A DNA stretch of 64,000 nucleotides from Triticum aestivum (lineage: Eukaryota > Streptophyta > Magnoliopsida > Poales > Poaceae). The stretch is from the NCBI RefSeq assembly GCF_018294505.1, contig NC_057795.1, positions 519,203,512 to 519,267,511 of the forward strand, read 5' to 3'. Below the pieces are notes generated by a model. That model did no database searches and was not told the DNA's origin. It saw only the letters and a program-made list of their open reading frames with translations. Positions 34,802 to 45,839 of this stretch are shown here, piece after piece. Position 1 is the first letter of the stretch. Each line of letters starts with the position of its first letter. Both the position numbers and the translations under genes were made by a program.

Positions 34802-36308
34802 TGATACGTCCATTTTGCATCATGCTTTTATATCATTATTTATTGCATTATGGGCTGTTATTACACATTATATCTCAATACTTATGGCTATTCTCTCTTA
34901 TTTTAGAAGGTTTACCATGAAGAGGGGGAATGCCGGCAGCTGGAATTCTGGCTGGAAAAGGAGCAAACATTGGAAACCTATTCTGCACTGCTCCAAAAAT
35001 CCTGAAACTCCACGAAACCTATTTTTGGAATTAATAAGAATTATTGAGCAGAAGAAATACACCAGGGGGCCCACACCCTATCCAGGAGGGTAGGGGCACA
35101 CCCCCTACTAGGCGCACCCCCTGTCTCCTGGGCCCCCTGGTGCCCCCCCCGGTATCCATCTTGTGCTTATGAGGGCTTTTATCTTGGAAAAATTGTGGGC
35201 AAGCTTACGGGACGAAACTCCGCCGCCACGAGGCGGAACCTTGGCGGAACCAATCTAGGGCTCTGGCAGAGCTGTTCTGCCGGGGACACTTCCCTCCGGG
35301 AGGGGGAAATCATCACCAATGTCATCACCAATGATCCTCTCATCGGGAGGGGGTAAATCTCCATCAACATCTTCACCAGCACCATCTCCTCTCAAAACCC
35401 TAGTTCATCTCTTGTATCCAATCTTGTATCAAACCACAATTTGGTACCTGTGGGTTGCTAGTAGTGTTGATTACTCCTTGTAGTTGATGCTAATTGGTTT
35501 ACTTGGTGGAAGATCATATGTTCAGATCCTTAATGCATATTATTACTCCTCTGATTATGAACATGAATATGCTTTGTGAGTAGTTATGTTTGTTCCTGAG
35601 GACATGGGTGAAGTCTTGCTATTAGTAGTCATGTGAATTTGGTATTCGTTCGATATTTTGATGAGATGTATGTTGTCTTTTCCTCTAGTGGTGTTATGTG
35701 AACGTCGACTACATGACACTTCACCATTATTTGGGCCTAGAGGAAGGCATTGGGAAGTAATAAGTAGATGATGGGTTGCTAGAGTGACAGAAGCTTAAAC
35801 CCTCGTTTATGAGTTGCTTCGTTAGGGGCTGATTTGGATCCATACATTTAATGGTGTGGTTAGGTTTACCTTAATACTTCTTTTGTAGTTGCGGATGCTT
35901 GCAATAGGGGTTAATCATAAGTGGGATGATTGTCCAAGTAAGGGAAGTACCCAAGCACCGGTTCAAATTATCAAAGTACCGAACGCGAATCATATGAACG
36001 TGATGAAAACTAGCTTGACGGTAATTCCCATGTGTCCTCGGGAGCTCGTTTCTCATTATTAGAAATATTCCAGGCTTATCCTTTGCTACATAAAGGATTG
36101 GGCCACCTTGCTGCACTTTATTTACTTTATTTACTTGTTACTCGTTACTATTTATCTTATCACAAAACTATCTATTACCTATAATTTCAGTGCTTGCAGA
36201 GAAAACCTTACTGAAAACCGCTTATCATTTCCTTCTGCTCCTCGTTGGGTTCGACACTCTTACTTATAGAAAGGACTATGATAGATCCCCTACACTTGTG
36301 GGTCATCA
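34802..36308 (+). repeat. Element D 5' LTR (1507 bp)
   Basis: Begins TGATACGTCCATTTTGCATC and ends ...cttgtgggtcatca, followed by an 11-base spacer and the primer site. The partner LTR would be beyond 64000. Its first eight bases equal those of the element C LTR, though the rest is unrelated. Confidence 0.8.
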
Positions 36309-36319
36309 AGACTCTTTTC

Positions 36320-36337
36320 TGGCGCCGTTGCCGGGGG
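36320..36337 (+). other. Element D primer binding site
   Basis: tggcgccgttgccggggg, the primer site usual in plant Athila-type elements, placed 11 bases after the LTR. Confidence 0.85.
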
Positions 36338-36397
36338 AGTGCAACTTGGTAAGGAAACATTTATATAGTGTGCTGAAATTTTCGGTTACTTGTCACT

Positions 36398-38026
36398 ATG
36401 GAAACTAATCCTTTGAGGGGCTTGTTCGGGGTATCTTCACCCCGACCAGAAGAGCAAAGAGTTGCTCCTCAACCTACTGAACTTTATGAAAATATTTACT
36501 TTGAGATTCCTTCGGATATGATAGAGAAACTGCTAGCTAATCCGTTTGCAGGAGATGGAACATTGCATCCCGATTTACACCTTATCTTTGTGGATGAAGT
36601 TTGTGGATTATTTAAGCTTGCAGGTATTCCCAATGGTGTTGTCAAAAGGAAGGTCTTCCCTTTATCTTTTAAGGGAGATGCATTGACATGGTATAGGCTA
36701 TGTGATGATACGAGATCTTGGAATTATAAATGATTGAAGTTGGAATTTCACCAGAAGTTCTATCCTATGCATCTTGTTCATCGTGATCATAATTACATAT
36801 ATAATTTCTGGCCTCACGAAGGAGAAAGCATCACTCAAGCTTGGGGGAGGCTTAAGTCAATGTTATATTCATGCCCCAATCATGAGCTCTCCCAGGAAAT
36901 GATTATTCAAAACTTTTATGCTCGGCTTTCTCTTAATGATCGCAACCTGCTCGATATTTCCTGCGCTGGTTCTTATATGCTGAAGACTATTGATTCCAAA
37001 TGGGACTTATTGGAAAGAATTAAACGCAACTCTGAATATTGGGGTTCCGACGATGGTAAGGAGTCAGGTATGACACCTAAGTTCGATTGTGTTAAATATT
37101 TTATGGATACCGATGCTTTTCGTGGATTTAGCGCTAAGTATGAACTTGACTCTGAGATAGTAGCTTCTTTCTGTGAATCTTTTGCTACTCACGTTGATCT
37201 CCCTAAAGAGAAGTGGTTTAAATATAATCCTCCTGTTGAAGTGAAAGTAGTTGCACCTATTACAGTTGAAGAAAAGACTATCACCTATAGTGATCCTATT
37301 GTTCCTACTACTTATGTTGAGAAACCTCCTTTTCCTGTTAGGATAAAGGATCATGCTAAAACTTCGACTGTTCTTTGTAAGAGTAATACTAGGACTTCTA
37401 AACCTCCTGAGCAAATCAATGTTGAACCTAGTATTGCTATGGTTAAAGATCTCTTGGATGATGATTTAGATGGGCATGCTATTTATTTCTGTGATGAATC
37501 TGCTAATATTGCTAGACCAGATACTAAGATACATATACCTGTTGTAGGAATGCATGTTATTTCTGTTAAAATAGGAGATCATTGTTATCATGGCTTATGT
37601 GATATGGGTGCTAGTGCTAGTGCGATACCTTATGATTTATATAAAGAAATTATGCACGACATTGCACCCGTTGAATTAGAAGACATTGATGTTACCATTA
37701 AGATTGGTAATAGGGATACCATGAAACCAGTAGGGATTGTTACAGATGTTGAAGTCTTGTGTGGGAAGGTTAAATATCCTGCTGATTTTCTTGTTCTTGG
37801 TTCCCCACAAGATGATTTTTGTCCCATTATTTTTGGTAGACCCTTCTTGAATACAGCTAGTGCTAAGATTGATTGCGAAAAAGATACTGTCACCATTGGC
37901 TTAGATGGTATGTCTCATGAGTTTAATTTTGCTAAGTTTCATAGACAACCTCGTGACAGGGAACCACCTAGCAAAGATGAAATTATTGGTCTTGCTTCCA
38001 TTAGAACAATATTTTCTAGACCATGA
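36398..38026 (+). pseudogene. Element D gag and protease
   Basis: ATG at 36398 starts METNPLRGLFG. A gag core follows: HPDLHLIFVDEVCGLFKLAGIPNG, then FPLSFKGDALTWYRL. The frame is broken by TGA at 36731-36733, where tryptophan is expected. It then continues as LKLEFHQKFYPMHLVHRDHNYIYNF through a linker to the retropepsin region: HCYHGLCDMGASASAIPY (active-site D-x-G-A, Asp codon at about 37601) and FCPIIFGRPFLNTASAKIDC. A TGA at 38024-38026 ends this frame. Gag packages the element RNA and protease cuts the polyprotein. Confidence 0.88.
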
Positions 38027-38918
38027 AAATGATATGTTTATGATGGAAAGAAGGGAAATAGATGCAGTGTTCCTTAAACAGGAACCTATGCTGAAACATA
38101 ATATTCCCGTTGAAATTCTTGGGGATCCCCCTCCACCCAAGGGTGATCCCCTATTTGAACTCAAACCTTTACCTGATAATCTTAAGTATGCTTATCTTGA
38201 TGAAAAGAAAATATATCATGTTATTATTAGTGCAAACCTTTCAGAGCAAGAAGAAGAAAGATTATTGAAAACTCTGAAGAAGCACCGAGCTACTATTGGA
38301 TATACTCTGGATGATCTTAAGGGCGTTAGTCCCACGTTATGCCAACACAAAATTAAATTGGAGGACGATGCCAAACCAGTTAGAGATCCTCAACAACGAC
38401 TAAATCCCAAGATGAAAGAAGTGGTAAGAAAGGAGATACTAAAGCTCCTTGAGGCAGGTATAATCTATCCCGTTGCTGATAGTGATTGGGTAAGTCATGT
38501 CCATTGTGTTCCTAAAAAGGGAGGTATTACCGTTGTTCCTAATGATAAAGATGAATTTATCCAGCAAAGAATTATTATAGGTTATAGGATGGTAATTGGT
38601 TTCCGTAAATTGAATAAAGCTACTAAGAAAGACCATTACCCTTTACCTTTTATTGATCAAATGCTAGAAAGGCTATCCAAACACACAAACTTTTGCTTTC
38701 TAGATGGTTATTCTGGTTTCTCTCAAATACCTGTGTCAGCGAGGGATCAATCAAAAACTACTTTTACTTGCCCTTTCGGTACTTTTGCTTATAGACGTAT
38801 GCCTTTTGGTTTATGTAATGCACCTTCTACCTTTAAAAGATGCATGATGGCTATATTCTCTGATTTTTGTGAAAAGATTTGCGAGGTATTCATGGATGAC
38901 TTCTCCGTTTATGGATCC
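38027..38918 (+). pseudogene. Element D reverse transcriptase, first part
   Basis: RT core in a frame shifted from gag-protease: CQHKIKLEDDAKPVRDPQQRLNP, then EVVRKEILKLLEAGIIYPVADSDWVSHVH, CVPKKGG, FRKLNKATKKDHYPLPFIDQMLERL, FLDGYSGFSQIPV, FGTFAYRRMPFGLCNAPSTF and the catalytic FMDDFSVYGS (YxDD form FMDD, at about 38889-38900). A stretch QQRIIIGYRM near 38560-38590 looks like a small tandem duplication before the conserved IDFRKLN-type motif. Element E cuts the gene right after the catalytic loop. Confidence 0.88.
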
Positions 38919-39824
38919 TTTCGGGGGTTGGGTGCGACATATGCCAAAGGATGGCTTATCATGGTGGGAGCGAGTAGAACATCGCCGGTGCCAGGAAACG
39001 GAATGAGGCGAAGACATGCATGCCGGTGGATCTTACCCAGCTTCGGGGCTCTCCGACGAGATAAAACCCCTACTGCTGCTCCGCGGGGTCTCCGCATGAT
39101 CACTAAGGCAAAGTGAGTACAAGGTAGCTCCTCGAGCTGTATTCTGGAGGTAGGAGAAGGCAAGGCTAGCTCTCTCCTTCCTATATGATCTGGTCTAGTG
39201 CTAATGGATTCGAACCCTTTGCATGGGTGCCCCAGGGGGTTTATATAGGCCTACCCCCCGGGGGTACAATGGTAATCCGGCTGGGCACGGGTCCTAGCCG
39301 TCTGTCTCTCAAGCCGCCGTCTTCTCCGCCAACTGCTGGGGCCCGCCGACTGGCGGGCCCCACCGACAGATCCGGTACTATAGCCATGCTTCTAATTACG
39401 CAGGCTTGGTCATGGGGTCGTGGCAACAGTGCCGCCGCCTGACGGACGATCACTGTCGCCATTCCCCGTCTTGTCTGGTTAATGGCGTGTGGGGCCCGTG
39501 GGAGGGGCCGGCCGACTCCAGGGAGCCGACTCCCACGGGTCCGTCTTCGGGGTGTTCTGGCCGTCTTTTGTGCTCCCGCTGACGGGCGGGTCCCGCCGTC
39601 TCTGGGTCATACAGATAGGCCGACGTGGGCACAGTGCGCCGCCCACTGAGGCTGAGGTCAGGGCAGGCATGGCAACAGTGCCGCGCCACGATGGAGATCT
39701 CTAGCGATATGGCGCACTGTGGCCATGCCAGCTCCTCGTAAGCAGGGGGAGACGGCCATGCTGTGACCATACCCACCCCGTCTATCGTGGCGAAGGCAGA
39801 AGATGGGTGGAGTCGCGGGCCGAC
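38919..39824 (-). repeat. Element E 3' LTR, first part
   Basis: Matches 60909-61818 but starts tttcggggg where the partner starts tgtcggggg, so the terminal TG is lost. The LTR stops at CCGAC (39820-39824), the target of element F, and resumes at 48907. Confidence 0.9.
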
Positions 39825-40299
39825 TGTCGGTGTCAAAACCGGCGGATCTCGGGTAGGGGTTCCTGAACTGTGCGTCTAGGCGGATGGTAACAGGAGACAA
39901 GGGACATGATGTTTTACCCAGGTTCGGGCCCTCTTGATGGAGGTAAAACCCTACGTCCTGCTTGATTGATATTGATGATGTGGGTATTACAAGAGTAGAT
40001 CTACCACGAGATCAAGGAGGCTAAACTCTAGAAGCTAGCCTATGGTATGATTGTTGTTCTGTCCTACGGACTGAAACCATCCGGTTTATATAGACACCGG
40101 AGAGGGCTAGGGTTACACAGAGTCGGTTACTATGGTAGGAGATCTACATATCCGTATCGCCAAGCTTGCCTTCCACGCCCAGGAAAGTCCCATCCGGACA
40201 CGGGATGAAGTCTTCAATCTTGTATCTTCATAGTCTTGGAGTCCGGCCGATGATGATAGTTCGGCTATCCGGACACCCCCTAGTCTAGGACTCCCTCAG
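39825..40299 (-). repeat. Element F 3' LTR
   Basis: Short LTR with a clear TATA-like ccggtttatatagacacc (40079-40096), present in both LTRs. Followed by gtagcccctgaacc, which on the minus strand is a G-rich purine tract (ggggctac) beside the LTR. Confidence 0.92.
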
Positions 40300-40732
40300 T
40301 AGCCCCTGAACCAGGCTTCAATGACGACGAGTCCGGTGCGCATATTGTCTTCGGCATTGCAAGGCGGGTTCCTCCTCCGAATAATTTATAGAAGATTGTG
40401 AACACCAGGATAGTGTCCGACTCTGCAAAACAAGTTCCACATTCCACCGTAGAGAGAATAATATTTACACAAGTTCAATCTGCTGACGTATTCCGTGGCG
40501 TGACGTCACACCACAACCAAGCCTTTACTTGAATCATTTTTATTATACCACCTCAGCGCGTTTAGCGAAGCGGTTTCCTTGGCACATCTTGTCGAAGCAG
40601 AGATCGTGTTCCCCTTATTCCGGGATTCTCATCAATACGGACGTGGGCAACCCAACCGCACCATTGATTGCGGCGCTCAGGAGAAAAGCGAGTTTTACCA
40701 GGCCGGTGGGGACGCATAGTTTTGTCCGCCCA
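40300..40732 (+). other. Upstream region of the antisense gene in element F
   Basis: About 430 bp between the 3' LTR and the antisense gene's TATA box. No coding similarity. It is the probable promoter-proximal region of that gene. Confidence 0.5.
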
Positions 40733-40740
40733 TATATAAG
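40733..40740 (+). promoter_or_regulatory. TATA box of the element F antisense gene
   Basis: tatataag in the context cccatatataagggg, 121 bp before the ATG at 40854, in sequence outside the LTR. Element E has ctataagt at a matching distance, which supports a promoter belonging to the antisense gene itself. Confidence 0.6.
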
Positions 40741-40853
40741 GGGATAAGGATCCACCCTTTTACCTATGCCTTCTTCCTCCTTTGCTTATCCATCTTCGCG
40801 AACTCGAGCTCCAGCACCCAAGTCCGCACATCTCACCTCAACCTTCTCCAACT

Positions 40854-43800
40854 ATGTCTGGAGCGGGAGGCAAGTGGATGGCCTCCTCCGATATGGAGGG
40901 GCACATCGAGAGGCTGCGCGGCGCCGGATACCTATCCAGCGACATCGCGCACCGGCTCCCCGACAAGGGGCAGCTCATCCCCACCCCCAGGCCCCATGAG
41001 AGGGTGGTATTCCTTCCTCATTTCCTCTGCGGACTGGGCTTCCCACTTCACCCCTTTGTCCGGGGGCTCATGTTCTACTACGGCTTGGATTTCCATGATC
41101 TGGCCCCAAATTTCATCCTCAACATCTCAGCGTTTATCGTCGTGTGCGAGACCTTCCTCTGCATCCAGCCCCACTTTGGCTTGTGGCTCAAGAACTTCAA
41201 TGTCAAGCCGAAGGTTGTGAAGGGCAGCCAAGCGGAGTGCCGAGGCGCCATGGTGGGCAAGATGCCCAACGTTACTTGGCTCGAGGGCGCCTTCGTGGAA
41301 ACCATCAAGGGGTGGCAATCGGGGTGGTTCTACATCACCAAGCCGCGTGACCCTAAATGGGCAGCGGCCCCCGAATTCAGATCTGGCATCCCCACACGGC
41401 TCACCTCCTGGAAAGAGAAGGGCCTGACATGGGGCGATTCGGAGGAGCTGACCGGACTCCAAGCCTGGGTCCAAAAGCTGGTGAACAAGAAGCTCAAGCT
41501 TGTCAATGTGGTCCAGGTCATGCTCATCCGCCAGATTCTCCCGTGCCTACAACGAGCTTTTAATTTGTGGGAGTTCGATCCGGCGCAGCACCAGACTTTG
41601 AGCGGGCTCTTTGACACTACATACGAAGAGGCCTGGAGGGTGTTGCTCAAGGGCGCCGAGGCTCCCGCATCCGCTACCGAAGATCGCGGATTCAGCTCGC
41701 AGCATCAGGCTAGCGAGGTAAGCGATTTTACCCTCTACGGGACACTTGTTTCCCATAGTTTGACTCTATGCGGGATCTAAACTCCCTCTCCTTTGACAGG
41801 ACTGGCTAAAGAAGGCCAAGCGGACTAACTGTCCGGCTCCTTTGCCAGAAGACCTAGTGGATGCCCGCTTAACGGGGCTGCTGGTTCCGGCACCCCACGT
41901 GGTGCCGGAGAAGAAGGCCACGGTCACTCGAAAGAGTTCCCGTTTCCAGGTGTTATCGGACTCATTGTCCTGTGACTCCGAGGCGGACTCCTCCCACGAG
42001 GATGAGGAGGAGAAGAAAGAGGCCTCTCCCCCAGAGGGGGGAGGGGAGGAAAGGAAGGCCTCCCCAATGAGGGAGACCGAAGGGTCCAAGAGGGGAAGGA
42101 CTCTTCCCCCGGACTGTTCCGCCAACGCCGGTGGCGATGACGAGGATTGGCCTTCAAGGGCCAAGCCCCTGGCGAGATCTTAAGTATCCGGACTTCCGAA
42201 TAACTTCATAATTTTTCTTTTCGCCACATGGTGTCTTTCTAATGCCACATACAACCCTGCAGTCCGCCCAAGGACGATCTACCCGCTTCGTCGAGCGGAT
42301 CCTTGGGTGCATCGGATATGGATTTCCTTCTGACCGCCTCCATCCCCCGCGATGCCGACGATGGCGAGGTGGGATCCCGGGAAGGGACCCGCCAGGAGGA
42401 GGAGGCCCCGGAGGTGCCGCAGGGCAACCTCCCAAACTTTGCGCCAGACTCCGCACCGGAACCTGCAGTGGTTCTAGAGTCCGGCAGGCGGCCCCTTCGT
42501 AAGAAGGGCAAGACCGTGACGCCAGCGGCCTCCGTCCAACCAGAGGCGCCGGATAACCTACTGGAGGCGCTCAACGGCGCTTCCATCAAGGAGGAACACT
42601 GCACTGTCATGAGTGCGGTGATTCAGAAGATCCAGCTCGCCAAAAGCGGGCTGACCGAAGCCTGCAATAGCCTTCTAATAGGCTTTGAGGTAAGAAATTT
42701 AATATATGTAAAATAGTACCGCATAGACAGTAGCCCCTGATGCTCAGTTCGGTGTTCGGAAAGAAAAGCCGGACTGAGGATCTAAAAAGATATACGCAGG
42801 AGTCATAAAAAATATGTCAATATGGGATTGCAGGCTGCGCTGCTGACCTCTGCCGCACTGACTGCGGAGGTCGATGCTTTGAAGCAAAACCTCGAGTGGT
42901 CCGAGAACGAGCTCGGCCGTGCCAAGAAGCAGCTCAAGGACAAAGAAGGTGAGTAGCACCTTATTAAAGTTGTACCTTGCAGAAAAGGATTTGGTTGCAA
43001 GAAGAATGACAAGGATAATGTGGGTATTGCAGGGGCCACAAACGAGGTGGCGACCCTGAAGGAGGCGGTGTCTGCGGCCGAACGTAATGCGGCCGCGGAG
43101 CACACCGAGCGAGAGAAGCAGGAGGCGCGGGTGGCAGAGGTACAGCAAGAGCTCCAGGCTCTCGTGGAAAAACATGAGAGTTTGGAGCGCGACTCGAAGA
43201 CTCGAGAGTCCGAGCTTGCATCGGCTCTTGAGAGTGCCAAAGCCGCTAAGGCCGAAGTCTACAAGGCCCTCCAGGAAATCGAGGCGTTGAAGAAAGTAGC
43301 GTCGGGTAAGGCATTTTTCATGCAAAGCAAGCATGTGGATGTGGATTACATGTTACTTACCCGAATTCGGAGCTCTCCAGGAGCGTTCGCAGATCTGCCC
43401 TGCAGCGTGTCCGATGCTGGCGCTTTCTACAGGGCCGAGGAGGGGAGCTCAACGGAGAAGGTCTTCTGGTCTCAGTATGCTGAGGCCGGACATCCGGTGC
43501 CCCTTAGCGACCAGCTGAAGCAGCTGGTTGAGCTCCACAAGGCGGCCGAACAGGCCATGAAGGGCCTCATAGTTCGGCTGTGGCCCAATGAGGCCATGCC
43601 TAGGAGCTACTTCAGCCTGGTGTGGCGGCTGGTGGATGCGTGTCCATGGGTTGAGGTCATCAAGCGATCCGCCTGTATTGAAGGTGCCCGTCGGGCCCTT
43701 GCCCGTGCTAAGGTGCACTGGGGCAAGATGGATGCTGAGAAGCTTGTGACGGACGCGCCACCACCGGGCAAGGAGTATCGCACGCCCGAAATGTATTATA

Positions 43801-43865
43801 AGGATGTCCTGAAGGGTGCCTGCATTATTGCGGGTGAGTGCTCCAATGATGTAATATTTGAGTAG
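40854..43865 (+). CDS. Antisense spliced gene of element F, frame intact
   Basis: Six exons by my reading: 40854-41717, 41800-42176, 42263-42689, 42834-42948, 43033-43305, 43381-43865. They join in phase into 846 codons without a stop. All introns are short and GT-AG except the second, whose donor is AT (42177-42178). Exon 1 resembles the Pfam 'putative gypsy type transposon' domain: ERVVFLPHFLCGLGFPLHP, FYYGLDFHDLAPNF, CETFLCIQPHFGLW. Exon 2 is acidic and serine-rich. Exons 3-5 form coiled coils (VATLKEAVSAAERNAAAEH and following heptads). Exon 6 has a conserved globular end: LWPNEAMPRSYFSLVWRLVDACPWVEV, EGARRALARAKVHW. The last donor-like GGGTGAGT at 43832-43839 could extend the gene, but reading through gives a stop at 43865. 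Function is unknown. It runs opposite to gag-protease, converging with it. Confidence 0.75.
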
Positions 43866-45086
43866 ACTCGCATTTTGTTATCCTGTGCGCTGAAAACTTT
43901 GTTCATATGCGCTAAGCAACACTTGTTAATTGAAAATATTACCTTCTATGCGGCCGTTTATCAAATCTGAGAGATGGCAAGTCGTCGGCATCAGCCCCCA
44001 TGCCACGAATGCTGGGGTGTTCGGGATAAATTTGAGCACTCTTGTTCCCATTTTTGGGTCCATCTAGGGAGGCGCTCAACTCAACGAACTAGGCAACCAG
44101 ACTTATAATGCTTGAACACTCTCACTTAGCCATAGAATTCTATAATTTTAAATTTCAGCGAAGCCCCTAGTGTTCGGAAGGCCGAATTCGGGGCGCTATC
44201 CACGCCTGGGCCGGACAAAGCCGGTTCCTCGCTCTAAGCGGCATAAGTCTTTAGGGACTCGAAAAAACCTCTCGAACAGCGACCGGCTCTCGCCTCATCA
44301 TGACAGTCAGTTTTAGCTTTCTCCACTAAGGCGCTCGCCCAGCTCAACTGGGGCGCAATCGCAGTGGTTCTCCCAATGCTACCTTAGCCGATACAACGGA
44401 ACGTAAGGTACTAGAACATGGGAGCCGGGCAAACCCAACTATTGACCCAAGACATGATTCGGAGCCGATGCATATAATGCTATAAGTTCGGGGTGCCGCA
44501 CTTGTGAAAGTGTTCGGACTTATCACACCATAATGTGGGGAACTTAAGCCCCTGGTGTATTTAGCCATACCAAAGTGTACGCATGCAACATGTCGTAAAT
44601 GAACATATGTATAAGAAAGGAATGCAATTATAAGCAAAAAGGTGCTGCATTGTTTTATTCAAGAAATACTGCTATGAATGCAGAACGATGCAAATAGTGT
44701 GATAAGCATGGGATGGGACTATTAAACATGTCCCCCTCCAGGGGTAGGCTGCAGAATGGTGTATAAAACAGATTTAATGCTCGTAAGGGAGACCACCTGG
44801 ATATTCATCGCAGCCTTTCTCCTTCCCTGGCAGTTGCATCGTGAGTTCGGCCGGTCTACTGCCGGACAGGGCCTCTGGTGAACGGAGTCCTGTGGGTAAG
44901 AAAGAAAAAGAAAGAAAAGAACAAAAAGGAATGACACACTTGGGAGCCCCCGATGTGGTTAAGCCGCATTCTGGGCCCGTTGTGGTCGTGCCCCTCCCCC
45001 TATGCCCATGGTATCTCCAGAGCGTAATGATGTACGTGAAGGACCAGTCTTGCAATCTTGCGAGGGCTGGGGTTGGGGCCGCATTG
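43866..45086. other. Element F spacer between convergent genes
   Basis: About 1.2 kb with no RT, RNase H or integrase similarity on either strand, where an autonomous Tat element would carry them. Contains gcccctagtgttcgg and similar agcccctggtg motifs. The minus-strand protease frame ends at 45087 with a tail (LARSEHA) lacking pol similarity. This is presumably a deletion scar or non-autonomous spacer. Confidence 0.65.
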
Positions 45087-45818
45087 CTACGCGTGCTCAG
45101 AACGTGCCAGGTGGTCTTTTTGTAGGTTGCTCCGGGCGCGTTTAGCCGTGTCCGGTCGCTTAACGGCCGGACTCGAGAATTGCCTTAAGAGGCTGCATTG
45201 TACTTCTGCCGCGAGAGCCGCTGTATGTTCCTCCGTTCGGAGGGAGCGTTCAGTGTTTCCGTTCACCGTGATAACTCCTTGAGGGCCTGGCATCTTGAGC
45301 TTGAGGTATGCATAGTGCGGTACCGCGTTGAACTTTGCAAACGCGGTCCGTCCGAGTAGGGCATGATAGCCGCTGCGGAACAGAACTATGTCGAAGATTA
45401 ACTCCTCGCTTCGGAAGTTATCCGGGGATCCGAAGACGACTTCCAGTGTAACTGAGCCTGTGCAATTGGCCTCTGCACCTGGTATGACGCCTTTGAAGGT
45501 CGTCTTTGTGGGTTTAATCCTTGAGGGGTCTATGCCCATCTTGCACACTGTATCCTGATAAAGCAGGTTCAGGCTGCTGCCGCCGTCCATCAGGACTCTG
45601 GTGAGGTGAAATCCATCGATGATTGGGTCTAAAACCAATGCGGCGAATCCGCCGTGGCGGATGCTGGTGGGGTGGTCCCTTCGATCAAAAGTGATCGGGC
45701 AGGAGGACCATGGGTTGAACTTCGGGGCGACTGGCTCCATCGCGTATATGTCCCTGAGTGCACGCTTCCGCTCCCTCTTGGGTATGTGGGTTGCGTATAT
45801 CATGTTCACCGTCCGCAC
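45087..45818 (-). pseudogene. Element F protease
   Basis: Open frame of 243 codons with the Tat-type retropepsin: SIRHGGFAALVLDPIIDG, then active site VLMDGGSSLNLLYQDT, FKGVIPGAEANCTGSVTLEV, YHALLGRTAFAKFNAVPHYAYLKLKMPGP. Element E's protease has the same plan (VLIDGGSSIKILY ... YQALLGRPALAKFMAVPHYAYLKMKMP). The active-site aspartate and glycine are present. Because the frame runs only to 45087 and no RT follows, this is the end of the element's pol. Confidence 0.85.
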
Positions 45819-45839
45819 TTGTGGGGGGGGGGAACCCTT

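Noticed and set aside
34363..34920. 185-codon frame in the element C 3' LTR running into element D
   Set aside because: It crosses an LTR-element junction and has no matching frame in the partner LTR at 27834-29314.
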